DNA from: Algibacter amylolyticus
Lineage (GTDB): Bacteria; Bacteroidota; Bacteroidia; Flavobacteriales; Flavobacteriaceae
Assembly: GCF_014202225.1 (NCBI RefSeq)
Contig: NZ_JACHGE010000005.1
Span: forward strand, 62,001-126,000
Reading direction: 5' to 3'
Length of the DNA stretch: 64,000 nt
Position 1 is the stretch's first letter, and each line of letters opens with the position of its first letter. Of this stretch, positions 38,301 to 46,529 are shown piece by piece. A program made the position numbers and the translations under genes. Below the pieces are notes generated by a model that saw nothing but the letters and a program-made list of their open reading frames with translations, ran no database searches and was not told the DNA's origin.

Positions 38301-38488
38301 ACAGAAGCAAATTTACCAACACGCACGTTAATACCTGCAAGTGGTTCACTATTAGTAGCATTTAAAACCGTTCCTGTTACGGTAAGTTTAGATTTTTCCT
38401 GTCCTTGCAAAGCAAAAGTAATTCCGAAAAATAAAATGAAAAGCAGGGAATATGTATTTTTTATTTTCATCATAGTCAGATAATTCAT
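35363..38488 (-). CDS. SusC-family TonB-dependent outer-membrane transporter, second pair
   Basis: This 1,041-residue protein has a signal peptide ending ALQGQ. A carboxypeptidase-like beta-sandwich follows (LTVTGTVLNATNSEPLAGINV), then a TonB plug with GVPGIGANIFIRGYNT, LVVVDGMMIETN, IASITVIKDAVSTYGSRGANGVILIET, and a C-terminal barrel ending in a short aromatic/hydrophobic strand (VRLGL). SusC proteins import oligosaccharides with energy from TonB. Three closely spaced ATG codons exist (38488, 38473, 38470); the two inner ones give a more typical MKIKN start. It lies 22 bp after a FAS1 gene and 27 bp before its SusD partner. Confidence 0.95.
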   Translation of the reverse strand: MNYLTMMKIKNTYSLLFILFFGITFALQGQEKSKLTVTGTVLNATNSEPLAGINVRVGKFASVLTDKSGNFRLRVPDSRATLTVSSSNFHVKEVALKGRSNVEIKLHEKAFNSYYKDVDMPFEKQTNSSITNAVSVKEGDISTPRESVANILNGEVSGVRSIMRSGVPGIGANIFIRGYNTINGSTQPLVVVDGMMIETNTFSNNNLINGYSYDPLSDINPKDIASITVIKDAVSTYGSRGANGVILIETNKAEDVATKIDFYIQGGLNFAPKNIPMMDSNQFRSYLSNQMNNSGLYSNSAIAGLPFFNENTAFEDYSKYHNTTNWQDEIFTNNYVNDYYLRVTGGDEISKYGLSIGYTTNEGVVENSGFNRFTTRFNAETSVTERLTLNTNLSVAYTERDVFDDGLLSTSPIFTSLQKAPFLAPFTPNADGVVTGIYEDIDELGASNPVAITDNAIFKAKDYNLYGQLKFIYQITNKLSVSSLVGANYIKNRQNVFLPDLGLATEFNQYGDELVRTSKVSAESLFAVYNDTKLNYKVNVDHIHDFSFNLGFRYNQNSYDNSYSISGNSGDDQFTSLDSGDRLTFVTSGSIGNWKYASLYAGGDYAFLNKYFVSYNLSIDASSRFGDDKSGGFFPAIGAAWLVSSENFMANMPAIDQLKLRASYGLTGNDGIGNYNAESYFVSTRFLEGSGLVNGNIANSSIRWEETTKANLGLDVGLFNERLALNFDYFNNVSDGLLNLNESSPIYGSEGFLNNDGKVRNRGFELGLNARIFNTSKFTWDIGGNISQYKNQIISLPGQTQITTVDGINATILNQEGGAIGLFYGYKTNGIYNNSAEASADGLNWTDFKGFEQAFVAGDVRFVNTDASDNVINEDDRVVIGDPNPDFTGTLFNTFTYNKISLSTVFSFSQGNDIYNALRWKNEAMSDFSNQSQAVANSWTVANQNTSVPRAVYGDAVGNSRFSDRWIEDGSYIRLKTITLSYSPEIFNATFYVTANNIFTITDYLGYDPEVSSSQSSYLQGIDAGYTPQYSSVLIGVRLGL

Positions 38489-38510
38489 ATTTAATTTTTA
38501 GTAATAATAA

Positions 38511-40052
38511 TTATTCTATTGGAGCTAATTCTGCATAATCAATACCAAACGTACGATCATATAATAGTAGCTCCGGTTCAGAAACATCAACTATAACTTT
38601 TAGTTTAGCGTAAAAGAAGTTCTCTTCTGAATTATCTATATAAACAGGGATATCGATAACATCTCCAATAGTTATTACACCATCTTCAAGATTACTAACT
38701 ATAATTGGCGGTATCTCTACTACAACAGGTCTAAAATCGGCGCCTATATAACTAAACTCAAATTTTAATTTTGTGTCTTGCGCAGCTCCTATAGGAGAAA
38801 ACTTTAAGTTTATATTGTAACTAGCAGACAATACATTATTAAAAGAAATTTCAAAATAATTATTAGAGTTATTGCTAGTAGGGTTAGCAGATAACCTTAC
38901 CACATTAGTAAATTGTCTTGAAGCAAAAACATCATATTTCTTTTGTACAGAAAAATCTGTTATTGAACCTATTGTTCTTTTATCAGTATTTTCAATTTCG
39001 TATCGTATAGGCTTATAAACAATACCTTTTGGATCGTAATTAAGCTCGTTTAATTCAAAAATATTACCGTTACTTAAATCAATATTTTCAACAATAGCAT
39101 TTGGATCAATTACCAGTTGATTTCCTCTTGTTGTGGTAACAGGATCGCTAGTTAGCTCATCAATTTCAACCTGCGGAAATATAGTTAGATTATCAAATAT
39201 TGTGCGATCTGTAGCATTTTGAGTTGAATCTGCCACTGGATGATAGAAATAATCATCTAATTGATCGAAAGCACTAGTATACAAATCATCTGTTAATCCA
39301 ATAAAAGTAAATCGTTGCTCTTCTGAACTTAAATTTCCAATTATTTTGAAATATGAATTAGTAGTACTAAAAACAGAATCATATACCGTTTGTCCTAAAG
39401 TATTAGTACCTATTTTAACACTATTAGCTTCATCAAATCCAGTTTCATTAAATGCACTTAAATAGTCCACGATTTTTGGATACTTATCGGCATTTTCATT
39501 TAAGTAGCCCCAAATATTTTGGTTTACTTCCAACACTTCGTCTATAGTATGTAAAATTCCGTTTGCAGTTAAAATATCTGCTTTAACAACATTTACATCG
39601 CCAAAACTAGAACCTTCATTATTATTAACAAATTCAACATACTTATCGTTGAACATTTTAACAAGTGTTTCTTCTTTGGTTTCCGCATTATAAGCAAACA
39701 AAGTATTATAAGAAAACAAACTTATGTGGTTACCTATAAGTTCTTTTAACAAATCTGGATTGTTAATAATATCTGCAGAAACTTGAGCAAAAGCGGCATT
39801 GTTTGGCGCCCATACCGTATAGGCTTGAGACGTTGCTAACTGATTGCTATAGCCCGTTTGTTTAAGATATTTTACAAATGTTGAATAGTCGGCATCTTCC
39901 GAAAGAACGGATAAAATGTTAGACTCCAACCTAGAATCGGCTTGTTCGTAATGCTCATCCCATGCATCGTCTTTACAACCAATGGTTGCAAGTAAGCATA
40001 GTATGGCTACAAAACGGCCAAATGTAAGCATTGCTTTATTTTTATTTTTCAT
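38511..40052 (-). CDS. FAS1-domain lipoprotein, third of the operon
   Basis: I chose the ATG giving MKNKNKAMLTFG, 19 codons inside the longest frame, because it avoids overlap with the upstream gene and gives a lipoprotein signal (LLATIGCKDD). Residues about 30-180 form a FAS1 domain: ADYSTFVKYLKQTGYSNQL, AYTVWAPNNAAFAQVS and DILTANGILHTIDEVLEV. A second, weaker FAS1-like segment may follow (KIVDYLSAFNETGF), and the last 170 residues look like beta-sandwich. FAS1 domains mediate adhesion or ligand binding in many organisms. In this operon, between SusCD pairs, it is probably a surface glycan-binding protein in the position usually held by SusE/SusF-like proteins. This is inference. Confidence 0.82.
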   Translation of the reverse strand: MKNKNKAMLTFGRFVAILCLLATIGCKDDAWDEHYEQADSRLESNILSVLSEDADYSTFVKYLKQTGYSNQLATSQAYTVWAPNNAAFAQVSADIINNPDLLKELIGNHISLFSYNTLFAYNAETKEETLVKMFNDKYVEFVNNNEGSSFGDVNVVKADILTANGILHTIDEVLEVNQNIWGYLNENADKYPKIVDYLSAFNETGFDEANSVKIGTNTLGQTVYDSVFSTTNSYFKIIGNLSSEEQRFTFIGLTDDLYTSAFDQLDDYFYHPVADSTQNATDRTIFDNLTIFPQVEIDELTSDPVTTTRGNQLVIDPNAIVENIDLSNGNIFELNELNYDPKGIVYKPIRYEIENTDKRTIGSITDFSVQKKYDVFASRQFTNVVRLSANPTSNNSNNYFEISFNNVLSASYNINLKFSPIGAAQDTKLKFEFSYIGADFRPVVVEIPPIIVSNLEDGVITIGDVIDIPVYIDNSEENFFYAKLKVIVDVSEPELLLYDRTFGIDYAELAPIE

Positions 40053-40083
40053 TCTTAGTTCTTTAGTTATTAGTTTAGTTTTA

Positions 40084-41760
40084 TTAGTTAACTGGCACAA
40101 ACTCAACATAATCGATTGGTATACCTCCAGATCTTATTGTTTCAAATCTAATGACGTGTGATCTTTGTTCAGGACAAAGCAAATCAGAAGTTACAATAAA
40201 TCGTCCCCAGCCTGATGAATCGTATGCTGTTACACCTTGGTTAGTTTGAACCGTTTTTAGCCCTCTAACATAACCAGCTTGTCTCATAGTAAGCGAATCA
40301 ACATCTTTCCAATTAGAGCCGAATACATCCTGAAGATTATCCCTCATATCCCATTGAGATCCAATAGGTTGACCGTCCCAATACACTTGAAACACTGGTC
40401 TTCCATTATTTCCTGTATTACCACAAACTCTAACTTCATATTTACCCTTTGGAAGTACTGGTGTATCCCATTCAACCCAAGTAACACCACCCATATTGAA
40501 AACAGTGTTACCACCGTCTTGAGGTGTTCCATATGATGGGTTTTTACTTTGTCTAAGAATTCTAATTCTCTCTCCTGTAGGAAAAACACGAGGGTTGGTA
40601 TAACCATGGCTGTAAGGCTCATTAGGTTCATTAGGACCGTACCATTTACCAAACGCCAACTTACCTACAGCTGGAGTAAGTGGGAAATCGAAAATTTGAT
40701 ATTTAGGCTTAGGCGTAAACACTGTAAGTAATTTATTTACCGTATGGTAAACCCCGTTTTTAGCAGGTAAATTACTTTGTTCGGCAAGTAATGATGTCCA
40801 AGTATCATTAGTACCAGTCTCTGTTTCATTAATTTTAAGCTCTTTGTCTGTTTTTAATGATTTTATAGCATTTTTAGGTAAAACCGTACTAACAAAACCA
40901 TCTTCCGGAAAATCTGCTGAATAATAGAAATCACTAGCAGCGTGATAAGCAATAAAACGATTTAATTCGTTGTTAACATCCAAATAATCTGAATTATCAG
41001 GCGAAATAACAGCTGCCAAATCAGCAAAGGAATTAATCCCGTTCTCAGCATATATCGCATCAGATTCTGCTAAAATGGTAAAATTAACTCTAATTCCATC
41101 TTCATTATAAATCTCAGAAAAGACATCATAGTAACCCGTTTGTTTTAAAGCTTCAACAAATATTGTATGTGTACCTGCGTCCTCTATAACTTTTGGCACA
41201 GCATCTACAAAAGGTGACAATACGCGATCTATAGCGTGTATTAACCCATTATTGGTAACAATATCATATTGATCTAATTTTGCCTCTCTGTTTATTTCCA
41301 CATTGGCAATACCACCACCACCAACAAAGGAAGTTGTTAAGTAATCGCCAGTATATGTTAATTCGTCAATACGACCTTCAAGAAATGCGCTTGCCGCACG
41401 TTTTGTTGGAAGCGTATGAAATTTTACAATAATTTTCAAGAATTCTATTTGGTCTTCAGAAGTTAATTCATCTACCGAACTAACATTCCATTTTTCCTGT
41501 AAAAATTCTTGTACAGCAATGTTTGTAGGTGCAAAACATGTATAAGAGCCATAACTTTGAAAAGCCGTATAGAATTCTGTTTTTTGCAAAATATCAACAT
41601 ACATAGAAAATTTCTCTGGATTAGACTCTAGAGTTCCTGCAATAGTCATTTCGTCCGTAGTAAAGAACGTACTTCCGTCAAGATTGTCGTTACAACTGTT
41701 TAATATAAACATGAACGCGAACAAACCTCCAATCCAAGTAATTAATTTAGTAGTTTTCAT
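40084..41760 (-). CDS. FAS1-domain lipoprotein with C-terminal carbohydrate-binding-like domain
   Basis: This 558-residue lipoprotein (MFILNSCNDN) has two FAS1 repeats: KFSMYVDILQKTEFYTAFQ then YTCFAPTNIAVQEFL, and THTIFVEALKQTGYYDVF then FTILAESDAIYAENG. Residues about 370-558 differ. They contain VEWDTPVLPKGKYEVRVCG, RPVFQVYWDGQPIGSQWD and a final IRSGGIPIDYVEFVPVN, the style of a galactose-binding-like beta-sandwich (CBM6/CBM35 type). The protein would therefore join an adhesion-type domain to a sugar-binding one. It is 12 bp after SusD of the first pair. A surface glycan-binding role is inferred from its lipoprotein signal and operon place. Confidence 0.82.
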   Translation of the reverse strand: MKTTKLITWIGGLFAFMFILNSCNDNLDGSTFFTTDEMTIAGTLESNPEKFSMYVDILQKTEFYTAFQSYGSYTCFAPTNIAVQEFLQEKWNVSSVDELTSEDQIEFLKIIVKFHTLPTKRAASAFLEGRIDELTYTGDYLTTSFVGGGGIANVEINREAKLDQYDIVTNNGLIHAIDRVLSPFVDAVPKVIEDAGTHTIFVEALKQTGYYDVFSEIYNEDGIRVNFTILAESDAIYAENGINSFADLAAVISPDNSDYLDVNNELNRFIAYHAASDFYYSADFPEDGFVSTVLPKNAIKSLKTDKELKINETETGTNDTWTSLLAEQSNLPAKNGVYHTVNKLLTVFTPKPKYQIFDFPLTPAVGKLAFGKWYGPNEPNEPYSHGYTNPRVFPTGERIRILRQSKNPSYGTPQDGGNTVFNMGGVTWVEWDTPVLPKGKYEVRVCGNTGNNGRPVFQVYWDGQPIGSQWDMRDNLQDVFGSNWKDVDSLTMRQAGYVRGLKTVQTNQGVTAYDSSGWGRFIVTSDLLCPEQRSHVIRFETIRSGGIPIDYVEFVPVN

Positions 41761-41772
41761 AATATTAGATTT

Positions 41773-43233
41773 TTAATTGTTTTCGTAGTAAGGGTTTTGA
41801 AGTAAATTTTTATTTAAATCAATTTCGTTTTGAGAAATTGGTAAGAAATAAGATTCTGCATCAGAATAAAAACTTAATATCTGTTCATAATCATCAGGTC
41901 CTGCTTTTAGATCTACTAAATCTGTAATAAGAAATTGATCTTCAAAATTGTTTCGACGCGCAAAACGTAATAAATCATACCATCGCTTACTTTCGAAGGC
42001 AAATTCTTTTTGGCGCTCTAGTAATAAGGCATTTGATAATGATGTTTTATCAATAGTAACATTAAAAGGCGCACCAGTTGCACGTTCGTGAACTTGCCCT
42101 ATTAACTCTGCTGCTTTATTTAAGTTTTGGTTTTCAGTTGAAAATATATAAGCCTCTGCTTGCATTAATAAAACCTCGGCATATCTATAAAATATAAACG
42201 TGTTATAAAACTCGTCATTTCCACGATATAACCCAGTTTCGTCAATACCTGCAAACTTAAATACTGTATTTAAATCCTCATCATAAGTAGCCTTATCTGC
42301 TCTTACATCATCTAAAAACTCCACATAAAGTTCTTTTGTGCCACCAAAAGGAGCGTAAGTAGGACTACCAAAATAGAATGCGTTTTGATATGTTTTATTT
42401 ATATCGTCGAACTGAAGTTCAAAAATTCCTTCAGAAGAGTTTCCTTCAAAAAAGATACTGTTAAACCATTCTGAACCATCAACTAAACTGTATCTACCCG
42501 AGTCAATAATATCTTGAGTGGCGTTAATACACTCGTTATATTGTTCGCTCCATAAATACACATCTGCTAAAATAGAAAGTGCCCCACCTTTAGTCATTCT
42601 TCCTTTATCATAACCTATTGCCTCGTATCCGATATTAAGATCTTCAACAGCCTTTTTTAAATCCGCCACTATTTGCTCAATAATTTCACTTTCGCTGCTT
42701 TTAGCAGGATAAAAATTAACCTGATTACTTGCAGTAGCTGTTAAAACCAAAGGCACTTCCTTAAAGTTTTTTACTAGTATAAAATATACTAACGAACGTA
42801 TGGCTAAAGCTTCTGCCTTAAAGGTAGCTGCCTCAGCTTCGGTAAACGATAAATCTTTTGCTTGAGCTTGATCTGTAAACTCTAACACTAAGTTACAATA
42901 GTTAACAGTGGCATAAAAATTATTCCAATTAACAAGAGAGTTGGTAGGTGTAATGAAATTTTTCATCATGTTTCGCTCATTATTCCCTGCTCTTACTGAA
43001 ACTAACATTTCAGCTCTTAACTCACCCCATTTTAACACTCTATCGGTAAACCCAGACTGGTTCATTGATGCATAACACCCTGCAACGGCAGATGCTACTT
43101 GTTCTTTATTCTGCCAAAACTCATCTTGAATAAGATTATCTTGCGGCTCAAGTTCCAAATAACTACTACACGACGCTAATGAAGCGATTAGTAAAGGAAC
43201 AATTGCGAATATTTTAATTATATTTAGTTTCAT
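41773..43233 (-). CDS. SusD-family glycan-binding lipoprotein, first pair
   Basis: This 486-residue lipoprotein (IASLASCSS) begins with YLELEPQDNLIQDEFWQN, the typical start of a mature SusD. The family helices follow (EQVASAVAGCYASMNQSG, ALAIRSLVYFILVKNFKEVPL, GALSILADVYLWSEQYNEC), and the C-terminal block LLLERQKEFAFESKRWYDLLRFAR is diagnostic. It binds the glycan at the surface and works as a lid on the SusC encoded 22 bp upstream. It is shorter than the second SusD (538 residues) and clearly divergent from it. Confidence 0.94.
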   Translation of the reverse strand: MKLNIIKIFAIVPLLIASLASCSSYLELEPQDNLIQDEFWQNKEQVASAVAGCYASMNQSGFTDRVLKWGELRAEMLVSVRAGNNERNMMKNFITPTNSLVNWNNFYATVNYCNLVLEFTDQAQAKDLSFTEAEAATFKAEALAIRSLVYFILVKNFKEVPLVLTATASNQVNFYPAKSSESEIIEQIVADLKKAVEDLNIGYEAIGYDKGRMTKGGALSILADVYLWSEQYNECINATQDIIDSGRYSLVDGSEWFNSIFFEGNSSEGIFELQFDDINKTYQNAFYFGSPTYAPFGGTKELYVEFLDDVRADKATYDEDLNTVFKFAGIDETGLYRGNDEFYNTFIFYRYAEVLLMQAEAYIFSTENQNLNKAAELIGQVHERATGAPFNVTIDKTSLSNALLLERQKEFAFESKRWYDLLRFARRNNFEDQFLITDLVDLKAGPDDYEQILSFYSDAESYFLPISQNEIDLNKNLLQNPYYENN

Positions 43234-43255
43234 ATGTCTTAAAATTATTTCAGTT

Positions 43256-46200
43256 TTAAAATGTAAGGTTTAATCCTACAGTTACTTCTTGAGATCTAGG
43301 TGTTTGATTAGTATCATAACCTAACTGTTGCCAGTTATTACTACTACCTGTTTCTGGATCGGAACCCGAATACTTTGTAAACGTTAATAGGTTAGTTCCT
43401 GTTACATAAACCGAAGCCTTCGTAAAATTCAATTTTTGAATGAATGTTTGCGGTAGATTGTATTTTAAAGTTACATATTTTAATCTCATAAACGACCCAT
43501 CTTCTAGAAAACGATCTGAACCTAAAGTATTTACTGGACTATTTAATACTGCTCTTGGTATATCTGTTACATCACCTTCAGCTCTCCAACGGCGTAATAC
43601 AGAAGTACTTTGGTTATCGAAACTATCCATACTTTCTGCATTCATTCGTGCTATATTTATAATTTTCTGATTATACCTGAAATTAAAAAACGCATTTAAA
43701 CTGAAGTTTTTATAACGAATATTTGGTCCGAAACCACCGTATAAAAGTGGATTAGCATTACCTAAATACACGACATCTAATCGGTTAATGTTACCATCTT
43801 TATTAACATCCTCGTATCTCGCATCACCAGCTCTAAACTCATAACCGCCATTAAAAACTAGAGTTTTAGGTGTACCATCTAAATCATAAATAATCTCATT
43901 ATTTTCATCACGAGCTATTAAATCATCACTTGTACTAAATACTCCTAAAGATCTGTACCCGTAAAAAGACCCAATAGGGTTACCTTCTTGTATTCTTTTT
44001 AAGTAACCGCCTTCTCCTGTTGTTAAAGGATTACCATCTTCGGAATCCTGAGCATCAGTAATTTTAGTAATTAAGTTATTGTTACGTGCAATATTGAAGT
44101 TTACTTCTAAACCAAAGTCTTTATTTTCTATAACCTTTGTTCTTACACTTAACTCAAACCCTTTGTTACTAATATTACCTAAGTTAAGAAAAGGCACATT
44201 AGAAAAACCTGAAGTAGAAGGAATAGATGTATTTTTAGACAATAAATCTCTAGTGTCTTTTTGATAAAACTCTAAATCTCCACTTACTCTGCGGTTAAAG
44301 AAAGAATAAGTAAGTCCTATATTTTTTTGAATAACAGTTTCCCATCTTAAATCGGTTAATTCCATATTGTTTGGAATTACTGGACGCTCATCAAGATAAT
44401 TATAATTATATGTTGAATACGTGTTGTATTGACCATAGTTAAAGCTTGGTGAGTTACCATTTACACCATAACTTGCTCTAATACCAAGCTCGTCAATAAA
44501 CTCCGCAGATTCCATAAAAGGCTCATCTGAAAGAATCCATTTACCCGCTATACTAGGGAAAGTACCATACCTGTAACTACTACCAAATTTAGAGTTACCT
44601 TCTGAACGAATACCACCACTTAATATATAACGATCTAAAAACTGATAGTTAAACATAAAGTTATAAGACAACGATCTGTTTTGTGTAAAACTAGACGATA
44701 GTGAATTTCCACTTCCTTCTATTCTTGTATTTGCAATTGGCGTTTGGATGTAACTACTTGGCGAGTTACTCGCTACAGCTGCATAGCCTTGACTCGTTTT
44801 CTCGAAAGTTTGAATAGAAGCACTAGTAAATAACGAATGGTTATCCCCTAAACCTGGACTCCAAATAAGTCTATTATCTGTACGCATTACAAAAAACTCT
44901 GCATCGGAGAAGGTTGCTCTATTAGCTGCTGAGTTTGTCCATGATGTCCCTAAGGCTTCTTCTGGAACAAAAAGCGCTCTTTTGTCTACATTAATATCAA
45001 ACGAAATAATAGAACGGAAATCTAAAGTCTTCATAGGTTTATAGTTAAACCTGAAAATAGGCGTTATCCTGTTATTTTCATTATTATTTGTTGATAACCT
45101 AGCCATAGCAACTGGGTTGTAATACTGCACTCCGTTACCTTGAAAAGCATCAATTGGTGTAAAGTATTGATCTGTTAAATTACCCTCTTCATCTAATTGA
45201 TATATAGATTGGTTTGGCATTTTTACAAGCGCTAATGCTCTTAGCGATTGCTGCCCTAAACTATTATCTTTGGCATAAGAACGATCTAAAGAACCATGTG
45301 TATAAGACAATTCTGATGATATAGTGATTTTATCAGATATGTTATAATCAAGTATTGCTCTAGTTGTAAATAATTTAAACGCACTACCTAGTGTAGTACC
45401 TAATTGATCTTTATAACTCGCAGATACACGGTATGATGATTTTTCACCACCACCAGAAACACCTAAAAAGTGTTCTTGTGTTGTTCCTGTTTGCGTAATC
45501 TCGTCTACCCAATCAATATTTTTGTTATACAAGTTATACAACTCGTACTCCGGATTGTATTCTATTTGAGGATATACCGTTTGATTGTTTGTTGCTATAT
45601 TTTCATCTTTAATTAATGTTGAATATTGATCACCATTTAACAACGGAATCCCATCTGGTTGCCATCCAACACTACCTTTATAACTGTATGAAAATCTTGC
45701 AGGACCTTTTGCTCCACGCTTTGTTTTAATAAGTAAAACTCCATTTGCAGCTCGCGAACCATATTGTGCAGTTGCGGCAGCATCTTTAAGTACCGATATT
45801 TCTTCGATATCATCTGGCGACACACCAATCATGGCAGCATATTGCTCCTCATCGGCAGATCCAAAATCAAAAAGCTCATCTACTTCCGTTTCAAAAGGAA
45901 CACCATTAATAACAATTAAAGGTTCTGAAGATGCATTTAAAGACGATGTACCACGAATACGAATAGACATTCCAGCACCAGGCTCACCCGAATTTGCTAC
46001 AATATCCACACCACTTAATCGACCTTGCAATTGATCTACAATACCAGATGATACTGTTTCACTAAGTTCCTTAAGCGAGATACTTTCAATAGCCGTAGCT
46101 ATTCTACGTTTATCCATTTCGAACTCTCCAGTAAATACCTTTTTTCTTGCACGTAGTACAATAGCATCTAACTCTGAGATATCCTCGGCTAACGCCACAT

Positions 46201-46507
46201 CGATTGTTGTTTCACTACCAGGAACAACCTCCTTAGTTATAAAACCAACATACGAGAACGTTAGGGTGTTTGTAGGGTCTGTAATGTTAATAGAGAAATT
46301 TCCATTAAAATCTGCAACAACCCCGTTAATAATTCGATTATTTTTATCTTTTTCGGCTATGGTAGCCCCTGTTAATGGTATGCCATCACTTTCTCCAACA
46401 ACGGTTCCTGTAACATTTATTTTTGACTGTGCTGATACGTTGAATACCGAAAACAGCATACAAAATACCACTAAGACATAAGAATATGACCTATATTTAT
46501 CCTTCAT
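43256..46507 (-). CDS. SusC-family TonB-dependent outer-membrane transporter, first pair
   Basis: This 1,083-residue protein has a signal peptide ending NVSAQ. A carboxypeptidase-like domain follows (INVTGTVVGESDGIPLTGAT), then a plug with VDQLQGRLSGVDIVANSG, MSIRIRGTSSLNASSEPLIV, IEEISVLKDAAATAQYGSRA and a 22-strand-type barrel ending in LNLTF. It imports oligosaccharides in a TonB-dependent manner together with the SusD encoded 22 bp downstream. It is the second gene of the operon, after a four-repeat FAS1 protein. An acidic insertion in the plug (VDELFDFGSADEEQ) is unusual compared with the second SusC. Confidence 0.95.
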   Translation of the reverse strand: MKDKYRSYSYVLVVFCMLFSVFNVSAQSKINVTGTVVGESDGIPLTGATIAEKDKNNRIINGVVADFNGNFSINITDPTNTLTFSYVGFITKEVVPGSETTIDVALAEDISELDAIVLRARKKVFTGEFEMDKRRIATAIESISLKELSETVSSGIVDQLQGRLSGVDIVANSGEPGAGMSIRIRGTSSLNASSEPLIVINGVPFETEVDELFDFGSADEEQYAAMIGVSPDDIEEISVLKDAAATAQYGSRAANGVLLIKTKRGAKGPARFSYSYKGSVGWQPDGIPLLNGDQYSTLIKDENIATNNQTVYPQIEYNPEYELYNLYNKNIDWVDEITQTGTTQEHFLGVSGGGEKSSYRVSASYKDQLGTTLGSAFKLFTTRAILDYNISDKITISSELSYTHGSLDRSYAKDNSLGQQSLRALALVKMPNQSIYQLDEEGNLTDQYFTPIDAFQGNGVQYYNPVAMARLSTNNNENNRITPIFRFNYKPMKTLDFRSIISFDINVDKRALFVPEEALGTSWTNSAANRATFSDAEFFVMRTDNRLIWSPGLGDNHSLFTSASIQTFEKTSQGYAAVASNSPSSYIQTPIANTRIEGSGNSLSSSFTQNRSLSYNFMFNYQFLDRYILSGGIRSEGNSKFGSSYRYGTFPSIAGKWILSDEPFMESAEFIDELGIRASYGVNGNSPSFNYGQYNTYSTYNYNYLDERPVIPNNMELTDLRWETVIQKNIGLTYSFFNRRVSGDLEFYQKDTRDLLSKNTSIPSTSGFSNVPFLNLGNISNKGFELSVRTKVIENKDFGLEVNFNIARNNNLITKITDAQDSEDGNPLTTGEGGYLKRIQEGNPIGSFYGYRSLGVFSTSDDLIARDENNEIIYDLDGTPKTLVFNGGYEFRAGDARYEDVNKDGNINRLDVVYLGNANPLLYGGFGPNIRYKNFSLNAFFNFRYNQKIINIARMNAESMDSFDNQSTSVLRRWRAEGDVTDIPRAVLNSPVNTLGSDRFLEDGSFMRLKYVTLKYNLPQTFIQKLNFTKASVYVTGTNLLTFTKYSGSDPETGSSNNWQQLGYDTNQTPRSQEVTVGLNLTF

Positions 46508-46529
46508 ATTTTATAAACTTTAAGTTTTA

